Origin: Flavobacterium sp.
GTDB taxonomy: Bacteria > Bacteroidota > Bacteroidia > Flavobacteriales > Flavobacteriaceae
Direction of reading: 5' to 3'
DNA length: 64,000 nucleotides
Assembly: GCF_027531905.1 (NCBI RefSeq)
Contig: NZ_JAPZSU010000016.1
Coordinates: forward strand, 1 to 64,000
The stretch's first letter is position 1. Every line of letters starts with the position of its first letter. Below, piece after piece: positions 1-11,162 of the stretch. The notes below the pieces were generated by a model. That model made no database searches. It had not been told where the DNA came from and worked only from the letters and a program-made list of their open reading frames with translations. The translations under genes and the position numbers were made by a program.

Positions 1-70
1 TATTAGGGCTATTTTGATGAAGGTGTTCTAACACTTCAATCTCTTCTTTTTTTAGGTTTACATATCTCAT
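1..70 (-). mobile_element. Transposase N-terminus (IS630-type?), cut by window edge
   Basis: Reading the minus strand from 70 gives an open frame beginning MRYVNLKKEEIEVLEHLHQ and running off the left edge. The wording resembles the start of helix-turn-helix IS630-type transposases common in Bacteroidota; only 23 residues are visible, so the family is a guess. An almost perfect palindrome (ATCTCAT, one base, ATGAGAT; 64-78) straddles the start codon. The element end probably lies between about 71 and 120, just before the truncated channel gene that follows. Confidence 0.45.
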
Positions 71-111
71 AATGAGATAAATATACAAATTTAACTACAT
101 ATAAACAATAA

Positions 112-1415
112 AATACGACATTATTTTATTCTGATTACTTAATTGCTGAATCTATTCTAAAAGCCAAAGAGAACAACGCCCCTATTAAGTGGATGAAACG
201 CATTGCGCTAGAATTACTATTTATAGGATGTATTTGTTTGCTCTTGTTTGGTATAAACGTAGTTTTTAGAAAGGTTAAAAATTTTTAAACCGCAATGAGA
301 ATAAATATTTCAAAGGCATTTTAATCAAGAATTTTCACATTTTATCACCATCAAACCAGCTTAATTTTACCTTACGTATTATTGGAATCATTCGTTTCAT
401 AGTTTTTATTTTTATTATTTACCTCTCTCTTCCTTTGCTTTTCAGTGTTTTTCCATCAACAGTTGGTTACACAACGACGCTGATTCATTGGATTATGAAA
501 CCCGCCAAATTCGCTTTGGTGAGTTTTATTGACTTCCTACCTAATCTGTTTTCCATTATCGTTATTGTAGTATTGTTTCGCTATGCTCTAAAAATTATCA
601 AATATTTTGTAGATGAAATCCAAAAGGAGAACATCAACATTGATGGGTTTTACAGCGATTGGGCAAAACCAACGTTTAATATTGTAAAAGTATTGTTGTA
701 TGCTTTTATGTTAGTCATCATTTTTCCGTACCTCCCAGGTTCTGAGTCGCCCATTTTCAAAGGAGTTACCGTATTTGTTGGTGTTTTGTTCTCCATTGGT
801 TCTTCGAATGCCATTGCCAATATGGTTGCTGGATTAGTAATCACTTATATGCGTCCTTTTAAAATTGGAGATTTTATCAAGATTGGCGAAGTAAACGGTG
901 AGGTGATAGAGAAAACGGCTTTGGTAGTTAGGGTCCGCACCCCCAAAATGGAAGATATTACTATTCCTAATGCCACTGTTTTATCAAGTTCATCAATAAA
1001 TTTTTCATCCAATACAAGAACTAATACCAATGGATTAGTAATTCATTCAACAGTAACAATTGGTTATGATGTTCCATGGCGTGAAGTGCATAAAGCCCTA
1101 ATTGAAGCAGCAAATCGTACAGATTTAATCGAGAAAGAGCCCAAACCATTTGTATTACAAACCAGTTTAGATGATTTTTATGTTTCCTATGAAATCAATG
1201 CTTTTACCAAAGAAGCGACAAAACAACCGCTCATTTATTCCAATTTGCATCAAAACATTCAAGATTGTTTTAATGAAGCTGGCATCGAAATTATGTCACT
1301 GCATTATAAAGCACTTCGAGATGGGAATCATACGACTATCCCAGAGTCGTATTTATCTAGTGATTATCAATCTACTGTTTTTCAGGTAAATAGTGATATT
1401 AAAAATAAGAAATAG
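112..1415 (+). pseudogene. MscS-family mechanosensitive channel, truncated and frameshifted
   Basis: Two overlapping frames together encode one MscS-type protein. The first (112-288) reads through SDYLIAESILKAKENNAPIK and a membrane segment, then stops at TAA 286-288. The second is open from 279 to 1415 and continues the same protein with two to three membrane segments and the MscS signature NAIANMVAGLVITYMRPFKI, followed by the cytoplasmic beta domain. A one-base loss in the T run at 282-286 would explain the shift. The N-terminus (signal peptide and first periplasmic part expected in larger flavobacterial homologues) is missing, and a transposase lies immediately upstream. A truncated channel could still start internally, for example at TTG 435, but I consider the gene broken. 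Confidence 0.8.
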
Positions 1416-1666
1416 ATTAAATAGAAGATGGATTTTTAACGGTTTTTGGGTGTCATTTAACGAGTTTTATTGCCTTTTATCTAATGTTTTTTTTATTTAA
1501 AAATATTTAATATACTGATATTTAGTTAGTTGTGTTTTTTTATTGTTCTTTTGTAGCAAATATCACTAAAAGTGGGTATTGTACATGCTATTTAACTAAG
1601 GTAAATTTGTGAAAAATTAATATCTAAAAATTGGATTAGATTTTGATCTTTAAAAATTAAAAAAGC

Positions 1667-1963
1667 ATGAAAAACAACCAAACTATAAACCACGAGGATT
1701 TCACTATTTTTACAGAATCTATCAACTCAAAATTAGAAGAAGGATTTGTCATTGAAGAAAGAAATGACGCTTTACCTTTTGCAGTTTTGTCCAAGAAACC
1801 AAAAAGAGTCAATCACAAGTTAAATTTTAAATTATCTTGTGTAACACTAGGCGCTTGGTCTATTGTTTGGCTTTATTTGAGTCATATTTCAAAAGCAAAG
1901 AAAATCGTTGTTGGTCTTGACGAAGACGGAAACGTTTTTCAAGAAAATTGTTATATGGGGTAG
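1667..1963 (+). CDS. Small single-pass membrane protein, unknown function
   Basis: A 98-residue protein starting MKNNQTINHEDF. The first 50 residues are charged and probably cytosolic; one hydrophobic stretch (about 54-76, including LSCVTLGAWSIVWLYLSH) is a likely membrane helix; a short tail KKIVVGLDEDGNVFQENCY follows. I do not recognise a named family. It stands alone, with an AT-rich 250-bp leader and a strong bidirectional hairpin behind it, so it is probably monocistronic. The ATG is preceded by an A-rich stretch rather than a Shine-Dalgarno site, as usual for this phylum. Confidence 0.6.
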   Translation: MKNNQTINHEDFTIFTESINSKLEEGFVIEERNDALPFAVLSKKPKRVNHKLNFKLSCVTLGAWSIVWLYLSHISKAKKIVVGLDEDGNVFQENCYMG

Positions 1964-1992
1964 TTGTAATTCATAGTTTTCCTAAAAAAAAG

Positions 1993-2036
1993 AGCCACGA
2001 ATTTCTGTTTTAGTACAGCATTCGTGGCTAATTTTT
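1993..2036. terminator. Bidirectional hairpin terminator
   Basis: Perfect 10-bp stem AGCCACGAAT (1993-2002) and ATTCGTGGCT (2020-2029), with an A run before it and a T run after it, between the convergent small membrane protein and uvrA. Confidence 0.85.
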
Positions 2037-2055
2037 TAAACATACATTTAGAAGT

Positions 2056-4866
2056 TTAGTTCAGTTTATTTTTAAGGTATTTTGCGGTAACTGATTTTTT
2101 ATTTTTGACTACTTCTTCTGGTGTTCCAACAGCTAAGAGCTTACCTCCATTTTCTCCTCCCTCAGGTCCTAAATCAATAATCCAATCGGCACATTTTATC
2201 AAATCAAGATTGTGTTCTATAACGAGTATAGAATGTCCTTTTTCAATCAAAGCGTCAAATGAAGCGAGTAATTTTTTGATGTCATGAAAATGAAGACCTG
2301 TGGTAGGTTCATCAAAAACAAACAAGGCTTTTTCTTTGGTGGCGCCTTTTACTAAAAAAGAAGCTAATTTGATACGCTGGGCTTCACCACCAGAAAGCGT
2401 TGACGATGATTGTCCTAACTGCACATATCCCAAGCCAACGTCTTGCAAAGGCTGTAATTTTTGAATAATTTTACTTTGTTTGTGTTGCTCAAAAAAAGAA
2501 ATAGCATCATCGATGGTCATAGTGAGGATATCGTGAATGTTCTTATCTTCAAAGGTAACTTCTAGAATTTCTTTTTTGAATCGTTTTCCATTACACGTTT
2601 CGCAAGGCAATTGCACATCGGCCATGAAAACCATTTCTACGTTGATGGTTCCTTCACCTTTACACGTTTCACATCGACCACCATCTACATTAAACGAAAA
2701 ATGTTTGGCTTGATACCCTCGTACTTTGGAAAGCTTTTCTTTGGCAAACAAATCACGAATATCATCGTAGGCTTTGATGTACGTCACTGGATTCGAACGA
2801 GAACTTCTTCCTATCGGATTTTGATCTACATATTCAATATGTTTGATATGCGAAAAAGAGCCTTTCATTTCGGTAAATTGTCCTGCTTTTTCACCTACGT
2901 TTTCCAACTTTTTTTGCATCGCAGGAAACAGTATTTTCTTAATTAAAGTACTTTTTCCGCTACCAGAAACGCCAGTTATAACGGTAAGCACATCCAAAGG
3001 AAAAACAACATCGATGTTTTGTAGATTGTTTTCTCTAGCACCAATGATTTCGATGTAATTTTTATACGGACGTCTTTTCTTAGGAGTTTCAATAGTTTTG
3101 GTGCTACTCAAATAATTCGCGGTCAAAGAATCTGCTTTTAGGATTTCTTCGAAAGTCCCTTGTGCGACTAAGTTTCCTCCAAAAGTCCCGGCTTCAGGAC
3201 CAATATCAATAATCATATCGGCGGCTTTCATGATATCTTCATCATGCTCTACCACAATTACGGTATTTCCTAAATTTCGCAACGAAAGTAATACGTTAAT
3301 TAAACGTTCGGTATCTTTTGGGTGCAAACCAATACTCGGTTCATCTAGAATATACATCGATCCTACCAAACTACTTCCGAGTGAAGTGGCTAAATTAATA
3401 CGTTGTGATTCTCCACCAGATAAAGTGGCTGAGTTTCTATTTAAGGTTAAATAATCCAATCCTACTTCTGTCAAAAAAGACAGTCGATTATTTATTTCAA
3501 TCAATAAACGTTTGGCGATTTGTTGTTCATAATCATCCAATTCAATTTCTTTGAAGAAATCTACTAACTTTTTGATTGGTAAATCTACTAAATCAGAAAC
3601 GGTCTTATGATTAACTTTCACATAAGAAGCTTCTGATCTAAGACGTTTTCCTTTGCAACTTGGGCATTTGGTTTTGCCACGATAACGCGAGAGCAACACG
3701 CGATTCTGTATTTTGTAATTTTTTTCTTCTAATTCTTTAAAAAAATCATTCAGCCCTTGAAAGTATTGATTTCCTGTCCAAATGAGTTCCTTTTGTTCAT
3801 CGGTTAACTGAAAATAAGGTTTGTGAATCGGAAAATCAAATTTGTAGGCAGCGTTTACTAATTCATCTCTAAACCAACTCATGCTTTCGCCACGCCAAGG
3901 ATAGATTGCATTTTCAAATACCGAAAGCGTCGTGTTCGGAACTACGAGTTCTGGGTCGATACCAATAATGTTTCCGTAGCCTTCACAAGCAGGGCAAGCT
4001 CCATAAGGATTGTTGAAGCTAAATAAATGAACGTTGGGTTCTAGAAAAGCAATACCATCTAGCTCAAAATTATTCGAGAAGCTAAATCTATTTTTTTCGT
4101 TAAGTTCTTGTAGAAAACATGTTCCTTTTCCTTCATAGAAAGCGGTTTGAACAGCATCCGCCAAACGATTGTAGAATTCTTCTTCGGTTTTAACCACAAT
4201 ACGATCAATGATGAGTTCGATAGTCAATTTTTCTAACTCTTTGTCTTTTTTGTCTGAAATAGAAGCAATGAAATCGTCTAAACGAAGCATTTCGTGATCG
4301 ACAAGTACTCTTGCAAAACCTTGTTGCTGTAGTATTTTTAATTTATCTTGTAGTTTTCGTCCTTCTTCAACATGAAGAGGTGCCAAAAGCAACCATTTGC
4401 TATCCAAGGCTAAGGTTTTTACAACATTGACTACATCGGTTACGGTATTTTTCTTTACTTCTTGGCCAGAAATAGGAGAGTAGGTACGTCCAATTCGCGC
4501 ATACAATAACTTGATGTAATCATAGATTTCTGTTGAAGTACCCACTGTAGAGCGCGCATTGGTCGTGTTTACCTTTTGTTCGATGGCAATGGCTGGAGCA
4601 ATACCTTTGATGTATTCTACTTTTGGTTTATCCAAACGACCTAAGAATTGTCGCGCATAGGACGACAAGCTTTCTACATAGCGACGTTGCCCCTCGGCAT
4701 AAAGGGTATCAAAAGCCAAACTTGATTTTCCAGAGCCCGAAAGTCCGGTAATCACTACTAATTTGTTTCTAGGAATGACAACATCCACGTTTTTTAGATT
4801 GTGAACCTGTGCGCCTTTGATAATTATATTTTGTTTAGGGTCTAATGTAGAAAGGTCAATCGACAT
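2056..4866 (-). CDS. uvrA: Excinuclease ABC subunit A
   Basis: UvrA, the damage-recognition ATPase of nucleotide excision repair, acts as a dimer on DNA with UvrB. The 936-residue length is normal. Both ABC halves are visible: Walker [10 protein letters not shown] near the N-terminus and GVSGSGKST in the second half, signature motifs LSGGESQR and LSGGEAQR, and cysteine pairs of the zinc modules ([34 protein letters not shown]). The frame is open to 4929, but I start at ATG 4866 ([10 protein letters not shown]) because homologues begin near there and a TANNTTTG box lies 18 bases upstream at 4884-4891, inside the longer version. It is a single gene, convergent with its left neighbour and divergent from the glucan-locus regulator. 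Confidence 0.97.
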   Translation of the reverse strand: MSIDLSTLDPKQNIIIKGAQVHNLKNVDVVIPRNKLVVITGLSGSGKSSLAFDTLYAEGQRRYVESLSSYARQFLGRLDKPKVEYIKGIAPAIAIEQKVNTTNARSTVGTSTEIYDYIKLLYARIGRTYSPISGQEVKKNTVTDVVNVVKTLALDSKWLLLAPLHVEEGRKLQDKLKILQQQGFARVLVDHEMLRLDDFIASISDKKDKELEKLTIELIIDRIVVKTEEEFYNRLADAVQTAFYEGKGTCFLQELNEKNRFSFSNNFELDGIAFLEPNVHLFSFNNPYGACPACEGYGNIIGIDPELVVPNTTLSVFENAIYPWRGESMSWFRDELVNAAYKFDFPIHKPYFQLTDEQKELIWTGNQYFQGLNDFFKELEEKNYKIQNRVLLSRYRGKTKCPSCKGKRLRSEASYVKVNHKTVSDLVDLPIKKLVDFFKEIELDDYEQQIAKRLLIEINNRLSFLTEVGLDYLTLNRNSATLSGGESQRINLATSLGSSLVGSMYILDEPSIGLHPKDTERLINVLLSLRNLGNTVIVVEHDEDIMKAADMIIDIGPEAGTFGGNLVAQGTFEEILKADSLTANYLSSTKTIETPKKRRPYKNYIEIIGARENNLQNIDVVFPLDVLTVITGVSGSGKSTLIKKILFPAMQKKLENVGEKAGQFTEMKGSFSHIKHIEYVDQNPIGRSSRSNPVTYIKAYDDIRDLFAKEKLSKVRGYQAKHFSFNVDGGRCETCKGEGTINVEMVFMADVQLPCETCNGKRFKKEILEVTFEDKNIHDILTMTIDDAISFFEQHKQSKIIQKLQPLQDVGLGYVQLGQSSSTLSGGEAQRIKLASFLVKGATKEKALFVFDEPTTGLHFHDIKKLLASFDALIEKGHSILVIEHNLDLIKCADWIIDLGPEGGENGGKLLAVGTPEEVVKNKKSVTAKYLKNKLN

Positions 4867-4883
4867 AATAAAATGAATTTGCA

Positions 4884-4891
4884 CAAAAGTA
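4884..4891 (-). promoter_or_regulatory. Bacteroidota -7 promoter box of uvrA
   Basis: The minus strand reads TACTTTTG, a perfect TANNTTTG. It implies a transcript start close to the chosen ATG and a very short leader. No clear TTG -33 element is at the usual distance. Confidence 0.55.
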
Positions 4892-5057
4892 ATCAATTTT
4901 GCCCTGTTTTTGAAGCTTGAACGAATCACAATTTTTGTCTACTTAGTATTGTAAAATCCTTGTTTTTAATTGTTTTTTGTTGGTAATTCCTTTTGTTTCT
5001 GTTCATTTATTTAGAATTTATAATATTAAGTTATAGTTTTACATAAACATTCAACCC

Positions 5058-7865
5058 ATGCGATTACAAAAAACTTTTTTACTCGTAGCTTTATTTTCTA
5101 TTTTCAATTTTTTAGCTCAAGAACTTCCACCAATTGTAAAATATGCTCCCAATACTTACGGAGCAGGCAATCAAAATTGGATGATCTCTCAGGATCAAAA
5201 TCAATATTTGTATTTTGCCAATAACGAAGGTTTACTCACTTTTGATGGCTCAAAATGGGATTTATATCCTTCGCCCAACGAAACGATAATTCGTTCGGTA
5301 AAAGTAATTGGACAGCGAATTTACACGGGCTGTTACATGGAGTTTGGGTATTGGGTACGCCAAAAAAATGGACAATTACGCTATACTTCATTAAGCAAAA
5401 AAATTAAAAGCAAAATTCAGGAAGATGAGCAGTTTTGGAATATACTGAATTATGACCAATGGATTATTTTTCAATCATTGAACAAAATTTTTATTTATGA
5501 TTCCAAAAAAGACTCATTTAAAGTTATTGCACCTAAAAGTGGCATTTTAAAATCCTATCGAACGTCCAATGCAATTTACTACCAAACGGTTTCGAATGGA
5601 TTATTTGAAATCGTAAGCGGAAAAGAAAGTTTGGTTTCGAATGATCCGATACTGAAAAACAATAAAATTATCAATGTATTTGCTATCGATCAGGGACTTT
5701 TGATACAAACGCAATGGAATGGTTTTTATACCTTGATTCAAAATAAAGTTTCTCGATTTACGACAGAAGTAGATCATCAGTTAATTGCAAATAATATCTA
5801 CAACAGTCAGCAATTATCCAATGGTAGTTTTGCAGTAGGTACCGTTTCTAATGGCGTTTTTATTATCGATACGCATGGAAAGCTTCAACATCATATTTAT
5901 CAAAGCAAGGGATTGAGCAATAATACTGTTTTGTCCTTGTTTGAAGATATTGATAAAAATTTATGGATTGGTTTAGATAATGGCATCAATTGCATCAATT
6001 TGCAATCACCCATTAAGAGTTTTACGGATAATTCAGGGGTTTTGGGAACTACTTACGCCACAAAACTCATTGATGGAAAGCTTTATGTAGGAACGAATCA
6101 AGGCCTTTTTTATAAAAAATATGATTCGAATGAGGATTTTAAATTTATAAACGGAACGAAAGGACAAGTTTGGTCTTTGTTTGAATGGAATGGAGAACTC
6201 TTCTGTGGTCATGATTCAGGAAGTTTCTTGATACAAGGCGGAATTGCGATTCCTATTTTTAAAAGTTCTGGAACTTGGAAGTTTAGCCCAGTTCCTAACA
6301 GGAAAGATCTACTACTACAAGGGAATTATTACGGAATTTCGGTTTTGCAAAAAATAAATAATCAATGGGTTTTTAAAAACAAAATTGCTGGATTTGATTA
6401 TTCGGTTAAAAGTTTTGAAATCACTAAGCAACTTGAAGTCTATATAAGTCATGAATACAAAGGTGTTTTTCGATTGCAATTGAATAAAGAGTTGACAAAA
6501 ACAGCTCCTTTTTACACTTATACTTATCCTAGAAAAGGAAAAAATGCCAGTTTAATACAATTCAATGGCGCCATTTATTATGCCTATAAAGAAGGTATTT
6601 TTAAGTTAAATCCATCAACCAAGCAATTTGTCAAAGATCCGATTTTGAGTACTATTTTTAGTAAAGATGAATATACTTCAGGTCAAATGATTGTTGATAA
6701 TTCCAATAGATTGTGGTTGTTTACCAAAAACTATATCCATTATTTGTCTTTAAGTAAATTGAGCAATCAGTTGAAGGATAATGTGATTCCAATTCCAGCT
6801 TCCTTGACGAATTCGATGTTGGGGTATGAAAATTGTACACAGTTGTCTAATGCTGTTTTTCTTATTGGTACGGCAGATGGTTATTATACCTTGAATTTGA
6901 ATGATTTGAGTTTTAAAAATTACAAAGTAGCCATTACTAATATTGCTGTGAATCGATTGAATGAAGGCTCATACAATTACGCAATTCCAGAGGATGGAAA
7001 ATTCAATTATGAACAAAACAACATCGCATTTAATTTTACCGTGCCTGAGTACAATAAATATATCAATGCTGAGTATCAGTTTTTATTGGAAGGGTTTCAA
7101 GAAAAATGGAGTGCATGGAGTTCAAAATCGGCTATTAATTTCAAAAATTTACCTCCAGGAAATTATGTATTCAAGGTAAGAGCAAAATTTTCTAATTCCT
7201 TGTTAGAAAACACAGCAAGTTATTCTTTTACGGTTGTAAAGCCATGGTATCTTACCCATTTGGCGGTATTTATTTACCTGGTATTATTTGTTGTTTTGGC
7301 TTTTTACATTCATAGAGCTTATCAAAATTATTATGAAAAGCAAGAAGCGAAATTGATCGAGGAGAATAATCTTTTGCTTGAGATAAAAGAGCTCGAAAAC
7401 GAACAAGAATTAATGCGATTACGAAACGAGCAATTGTCGCAAGATGTAGATTCTAAGAGCAGAGAATTAGCGGTTTCGACTATGAGTTTGAATAGTAAAA
7501 ACGAGTTATTGGCTTTTATCAAAGAAGATTTAAAGAAAACCGCTCCGAGCGATACTTCGAATATAAAATCAGTGATATCAACGATCAATAAAAATATTAC
7601 CGAAGAAGATTCTTGGAAAGTTTTCCGTGAAGCATTTGATAGTGTTGATAAAGATTTCCTTAAACGCGTAAAACAAATACATCCATCATTGACTCCAAAT
7701 GATTTGAGACTTTGTGCCTATTTGAGAATGAATCTTTCTTCTAAAGAAATTGCTCCCTTGCTAAATATTTCGGTGAGAAGTGTAGAGATAAAAAGATATC
7801 GTTTGCGCAAAAAAATGGATTTAACGCATGAGCAAGGCCTAGTTGAATACATTCTTGCCGTATAG
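5058..7865 (+). CDS. Propeller/Y_Y_Y/LuxR-type transcriptional regulator of the glucan locus
   Basis: A 935-residue membrane-anchored regulator. A signal peptide (to about residue 20, ending NFLAQ) precedes a periplasmic propeller sensor with repeated two-component-propeller words such as NLWIGLDNGI. A Y_Y_Y domain follows (about 650-725, NFKNLPPGNYVFKVRAKF), one membrane helix at about 732-754, a cytoplasmic coiled coil (about 758-825), and a C-terminal LuxR-type helix-turn-helix (about 878-935, LSSKEIAPLLNISVRSVEIK). No histidine kinase or receiver domain is present, so it would couple sensing directly to DNA binding. It sits upstream of and codirectional with SusC/SusD and glucanase genes and is separated from them by a terminator, which suggests it is their inducer-responsive activator; that role is inferred. 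Confidence 0.88.
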   Translation: MRLQKTFLLVALFSIFNFLAQELPPIVKYAPNTYGAGNQNWMISQDQNQYLYFANNEGLLTFDGSKWDLYPSPNETIIRSVKVIGQRIYTGCYMEFGYWVRQKNGQLRYTSLSKKIKSKIQEDEQFWNILNYDQWIIFQSLNKIFIYDSKKDSFKVIAPKSGILKSYRTSNAIYYQTVSNGLFEIVSGKESLVSNDPILKNNKIINVFAIDQGLLIQTQWNGFYTLIQNKVSRFTTEVDHQLIANNIYNSQQLSNGSFAVGTVSNGVFIIDTHGKLQHHIYQSKGLSNNTVLSLFEDIDKNLWIGLDNGINCINLQSPIKSFTDNSGVLGTTYATKLIDGKLYVGTNQGLFYKKYDSNEDFKFINGTKGQVWSLFEWNGELFCGHDSGSFLIQGGIAIPIFKSSGTWKFSPVPNRKDLLLQGNYYGISVLQKINNQWVFKNKIAGFDYSVKSFEITKQLEVYISHEYKGVFRLQLNKELTKTAPFYTYTYPRKGKNASLIQFNGAIYYAYKEGIFKLNPSTKQFVKDPILSTIFSKDEYTSGQMIVDNSNRLWLFTKNYIHYLSLSKLSNQLKDNVIPIPASLTNSMLGYENCTQLSNAVFLIGTADGYYTLNLNDLSFKNYKVAITNIAVNRLNEGSYNYAIPEDGKFNYEQNNIAFNFTVPEYNKYINAEYQFLLEGFQEKWSAWSSKSAINFKNLPPGNYVFKVRAKFSNSLLENTASYSFTVVKPWYLTHLAVFIYLVLFVVLAFYIHRAYQNYYEKQEAKLIEENNLLLEIKELENEQELMRLRNEQLSQDVDSKSRELAVSTMSLNSKNELLAFIKEDLKKTAPSDTSNIKSVISTINKNITEEDSWKVFREAFDSVDKDFLKRVKQIHPSLTPNDLRLCAYLRMNLSSKEIAPLLNISVRSVEIKRYRLRKKMDLTHEQGLVEYILAV

Positions 7866-7900
7866 TTTTTTCAAAAAAAGCATTAATCACCTATACATTA

Positions 7901-7932
7901 CCACAACATTTGTAATTGTTGTGGTTTTTTTT
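7901..7932 (+). terminator. Rho-independent terminator after the regulator
   Basis: Stem CCACAACA (7901-7908) and TGTTGTGG (7917-7924) followed by eight T. It separates the regulator transcript from the susC operon. Confidence 0.85.
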
Positions 7933-8106
7933 GTTTTTGTTAAACGGTTTTGGCTGTGCTATTTTCGCAATAATTATGCTGTTTTTTTAGGGTTTACTTA
8001 AATGAATAAAACTTTTTTTGAATTGTATATTTTTTGTAGAGGTTCTTTTTAAACTATCACGTTGTAGTTACAGTAATTTTAGAATTCAATACAAAACCAA
8101 AATGTT

Positions 8107-11100
8107 ATGAAATCTAAACTAGTAGTAATTGCATTCATTTTGCTGGCCTCTCTAGGGTACGCACAAACGAATGAAATCATCGGAAAGGTAATCGATGCCA
8201 AAACCGGAACCTCACTTCCGGGAGTAAATGTGAGGGTAAAAAATGGTTCGCAATCTGTGTCGACCGACTTTAATGGAGACTTTAAGTTAGCAAAAGTAGC
8301 TGACAATGCTGTGCTACTCTTTAGTTATGTAGGGTATAAAGATACTCAGCTCACAGTTAAAGGGAATCAAAATGTAACCATAAAAATGGAAGAAGAATCC
8401 AGTGCTTTGAAAGAAGTAGTGGTGATTGGTTACGGTAGCCAAAAGAAAAGAGAGGTAACGGGAGCTGTTTCGGTTCTAGATGCCAAAGCTCTAGATGTAA
8501 TCAAGCCAATAAAGGTTGAACAAGCGCTTCAAGGAACCGTTTCTGGAGTAAATGTTACGACTCAGTCGGGTTCTCCAGGTGCCGCTTTAGACATCCGAAT
8601 CCGTGGGATTGCCACTAATGGTGAAAATAAACCTACCACTATTATTGATGGATATGTTGGTGAATTAGGACTGCTCAACCCTAACGACATCGAAACCATC
8701 ACTGTTTTGAAAGATGCACAAGCGGCCATCTACGGAACCATTGGTGCTAATGGAGTGATTTTGATCACCACTAAATCAGGAAAAAAGAACGCCAAAACAA
8801 AAATCAATTTCAATACTTATGTTGGTTTTCAAGAAACTACAAGAACTTTGCCTACGCTAAATGCTACAGAATATGCTTTGTTATTGAACGAAAGTTATGC
8901 TAATGGCGGTCAAACTATTCCTTATCCAAATGTTTCAGGTTTAGGAAAAGGAACCAATTGGCAAAAAGAAGTATTCAATACAGGTGTTCCTATCATTAAT
9001 CATGATATTTCCATTTCAGGAGGATCTGATAAGGTAACTTATGCAGTAAGTGGTTCGCATTTAGATCAAGAAGGGATTATTGGTGGTGATAAATCTGGAT
9101 TTTTAAGAAACACGGCAAGAGTGTCTTTAGGTGCGGATTTAAGTGATAAATTGAAATTAAAAACCAATGTTATCTATACTTATTTCAATAGAAAAGCATT
9201 AAATGAAAACGGATTGGGTTCTGTCTTGTTTAATGCTTTGAACGCTCCAGCTACTCTAAATCCGTATGATACAAATGGTAACTATACTTTAGTACCAAGT
9301 ACAACTGGTTTAGGTACTGAAATCATTAACCCACTAGCTCAAATAGATAATACTTATAACGATTATAATTATAAGAAATTGAACGGTAATTTCGGATTAG
9401 ATTATAAACTGTTTGATGGTTTTGTGCTTTCTAGTACCATTGGTTTTAATACTTCTAATAGTAAATCTAGAGATTTTGCTAAGCAAGTAAATTATGGAGG
9501 GAAAGTTTTTGATGTACAACGTAGCTCGGTTACACAAGGAACGGTGAATGACAACAATTACTCTTTCGATATTTTTGGAACTTACACCAAAAAAATCGGA
9601 GAAAACCACAGTTTTGTAGGAACTATTGGAAATACCATTTTCAAAGAATGGGGCAATGGACTTTATGCAACAGGTTATGATGTGCCAAATAATTCTTGGG
9701 ACTTTGCCGACATCTCATTGACCACAGGAACATTAGATGCTAAAACCAACAGCTCTTATGCGTATGACGAAAGAAGATTGTCTTACTTTGGTAGAATTCA
9801 ATACGATTTCAAAGGAAGATACTTATTATCAGCCATGTTAAGACGTGATGCTTCTACTAAATTTGGACCCAACAACCGAGTAGGATATTTTCCATCATTT
9901 ACCGCAGGTTGGATTGTTTCAGATGAACCTTTTTATGGAGAATCCAAAACACTTAATTTTATGAAATTAAGAGCGAGTTATGGTACTTTGGGGAATGACC
10001 AAATTCCAAACAATGGGTATGTTGGTCAATTAAGAGGCGAAGCAACTTATGTGTTTAATGGCGCATTGGTAAACGGAACAGCGGTTGGACAAACGCCAAA
10101 TCCTGATTTGAAATGGGAAGAAGCTAGAAAATTTGACGTTGGTTTAGATTTAAAATTGTTCGACAACAAAGTATCTATAGTGACAGATTATTTCATCGAT
10201 ACTCGTAAAGACTTATTAATCCCAAACATCCCTGTTTCGGGTATTAATGGTATTGCTGCACCAGGAGCTGGAGCGCCGACCTTGAATGCAGGAACAGTAC
10301 GAAATTCAGGAGTTGAATTTTCGATGGATTTCAAACATACTTTTACTAATGATTTATCATTGAGTTTAGGATACAATGTGACTTTCCTTAAAAATGAAGT
10401 TTTGGCTGTTGATAATGGAACAGGATTCATCGAAGGAGGATCTTTTGGTGTAGGGCAACCCGCGCCTTCAAGAATGGAAGTTGGAAAGCCAATTGGATAT
10501 TTCTTTGGTTACAAAACAGATGGAATTTTTCAAAACCAAGCCGAAGTCAATGCGCACCCTTCTCAAATTGCTTTAGGAGCTAATGCTGCCCCAGGCGATA
10601 TTCGATATGTAGATACCAATGGCGACGGCATCATAAATGCCAATGATAGAACCAATATTGGCGATCCAATTCCAACCGCTACAATGGGTTTCAATATGCA
10701 AATGAATTATAAGAATTTAGATTTTGCGATTTACACTTTTGCTTCGGTGGGGAATGATATGGTTCGTAATTACGAAAGAACCTTGTCCGATGCCAACCGC
10801 TTGAATTATGTTTTAGATCGATGGACAGGCGAAGGTTCTAGCAACGCAACACCTAGAGTAACTACAGGAGCTACTTCAAATAATGTATTCTCGGATTATT
10901 TTGTAGAATATGCTTCTTACATTAGAATTCAAAATGTTCAATTAGGATACACTTTAAGTCCAAGCGTTTCTGAAAAAATTGGAATTTCAAAATTCAGAAT
11001 TTATACAGGGGTAAACAATTTATACACTTTCACTAAATACAAAGGTTACGATCCGGGAGCGTCGAATGGAGCACCAATTGGAGGTGGAATTGATTATGGA

Positions 11101-11151
11101 TTTTATCCTGTTCCAAGAACCTATTTGTTTGGACTAAACATTAATTTTTAA
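8107..11151 (+). CDS. SusC-like TonB-dependent outer-membrane glucan transporter
   Basis: A 1014-residue SusC/RagA-family TonB-dependent receptor. A signal peptide (cleavage after LGYAQ) is followed by a carboxypeptidase-like regulatory domain (about 24-105, GKVIDAKTGTSLPGVNVRVK), a linker with EVVVIGYGSQKKREVTGAVS, a plug domain (about 115-225, with IRIRG and NDIETITVLKDAQAAIYG) and a large beta-barrel ending in the C-terminal phenylalanine typical of outer-membrane proteins (LFGLNINF). It is the pore that works with the SusD lid encoded 11 bases downstream. The 240-bp leader is AT-rich and probably holds the induced promoter; a TATTTTTTG stretch near 8030 is close to, but not a perfect match for, the -7 consensus. 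The glucan substrate is inferred from the neighbouring GH16 and GH3 genes. Confidence 0.95.
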   Translation: MKSKLVVIAFILLASLGYAQTNEIIGKVIDAKTGTSLPGVNVRVKNGSQSVSTDFNGDFKLAKVADNAVLLFSYVGYKDTQLTVKGNQNVTIKMEEESSALKEVVVIGYGSQKKREVTGAVSVLDAKALDVIKPIKVEQALQGTVSGVNVTTQSGSPGAALDIRIRGIATNGENKPTTIIDGYVGELGLLNPNDIETITVLKDAQAAIYGTIGANGVILITTKSGKKNAKTKINFNTYVGFQETTRTLPTLNATEYALLLNESYANGGQTIPYPNVSGLGKGTNWQKEVFNTGVPIINHDISISGGSDKVTYAVSGSHLDQEGIIGGDKSGFLRNTARVSLGADLSDKLKLKTNVIYTYFNRKALNENGLGSVLFNALNAPATLNPYDTNGNYTLVPSTTGLGTEIINPLAQIDNTYNDYNYKKLNGNFGLDYKLFDGFVLSSTIGFNTSNSKSRDFAKQVNYGGKVFDVQRSSVTQGTVNDNNYSFDIFGTYTKKIGENHSFVGTIGNTIFKEWGNGLYATGYDVPNNSWDFADISLTTGTLDAKTNSSYAYDERRLSYFGRIQYDFKGRYLLSAMLRRDASTKFGPNNRVGYFPSFTAGWIVSDEPFYGESKTLNFMKLRASYGTLGNDQIPNNGYVGQLRGEATYVFNGALVNGTAVGQTPNPDLKWEEARKFDVGLDLKLFDNKVSIVTDYFIDTRKDLLIPNIPVSGINGIAAPGAGAPTLNAGTVRNSGVEFSMDFKHTFTNDLSLSLGYNVTFLKNEVLAVDNGTGFIEGGSFGVGQPAPSRMEVGKPIGYFFGYKTDGIFQNQAEVNAHPSQIALGANAAPGDIRYVDTNGDGIINANDRTNIGDPIPTATMGFNMQMNYKNLDFAIYTFASVGNDMVRNYERTLSDANRLNYVLDRWTGEGSSNATPRVTTGATSNNVFSDYFVEYASYIRIQNVQLGYTLSPSVSEKIGISKFRIYTGVNNLYTFTKYKGYDPGASNGAPIGGGIDYGFYPVPRTYLFGLNINF

Positions 11152-11162
11152 TTGCAATTACA

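Noticed and set aside
2611..3058. Plus-strand open frames inside uvrA, and similar antisense frames in other genes
   Set aside because: They are mirror frames of strongly conserved proteins and lack any family resemblance.
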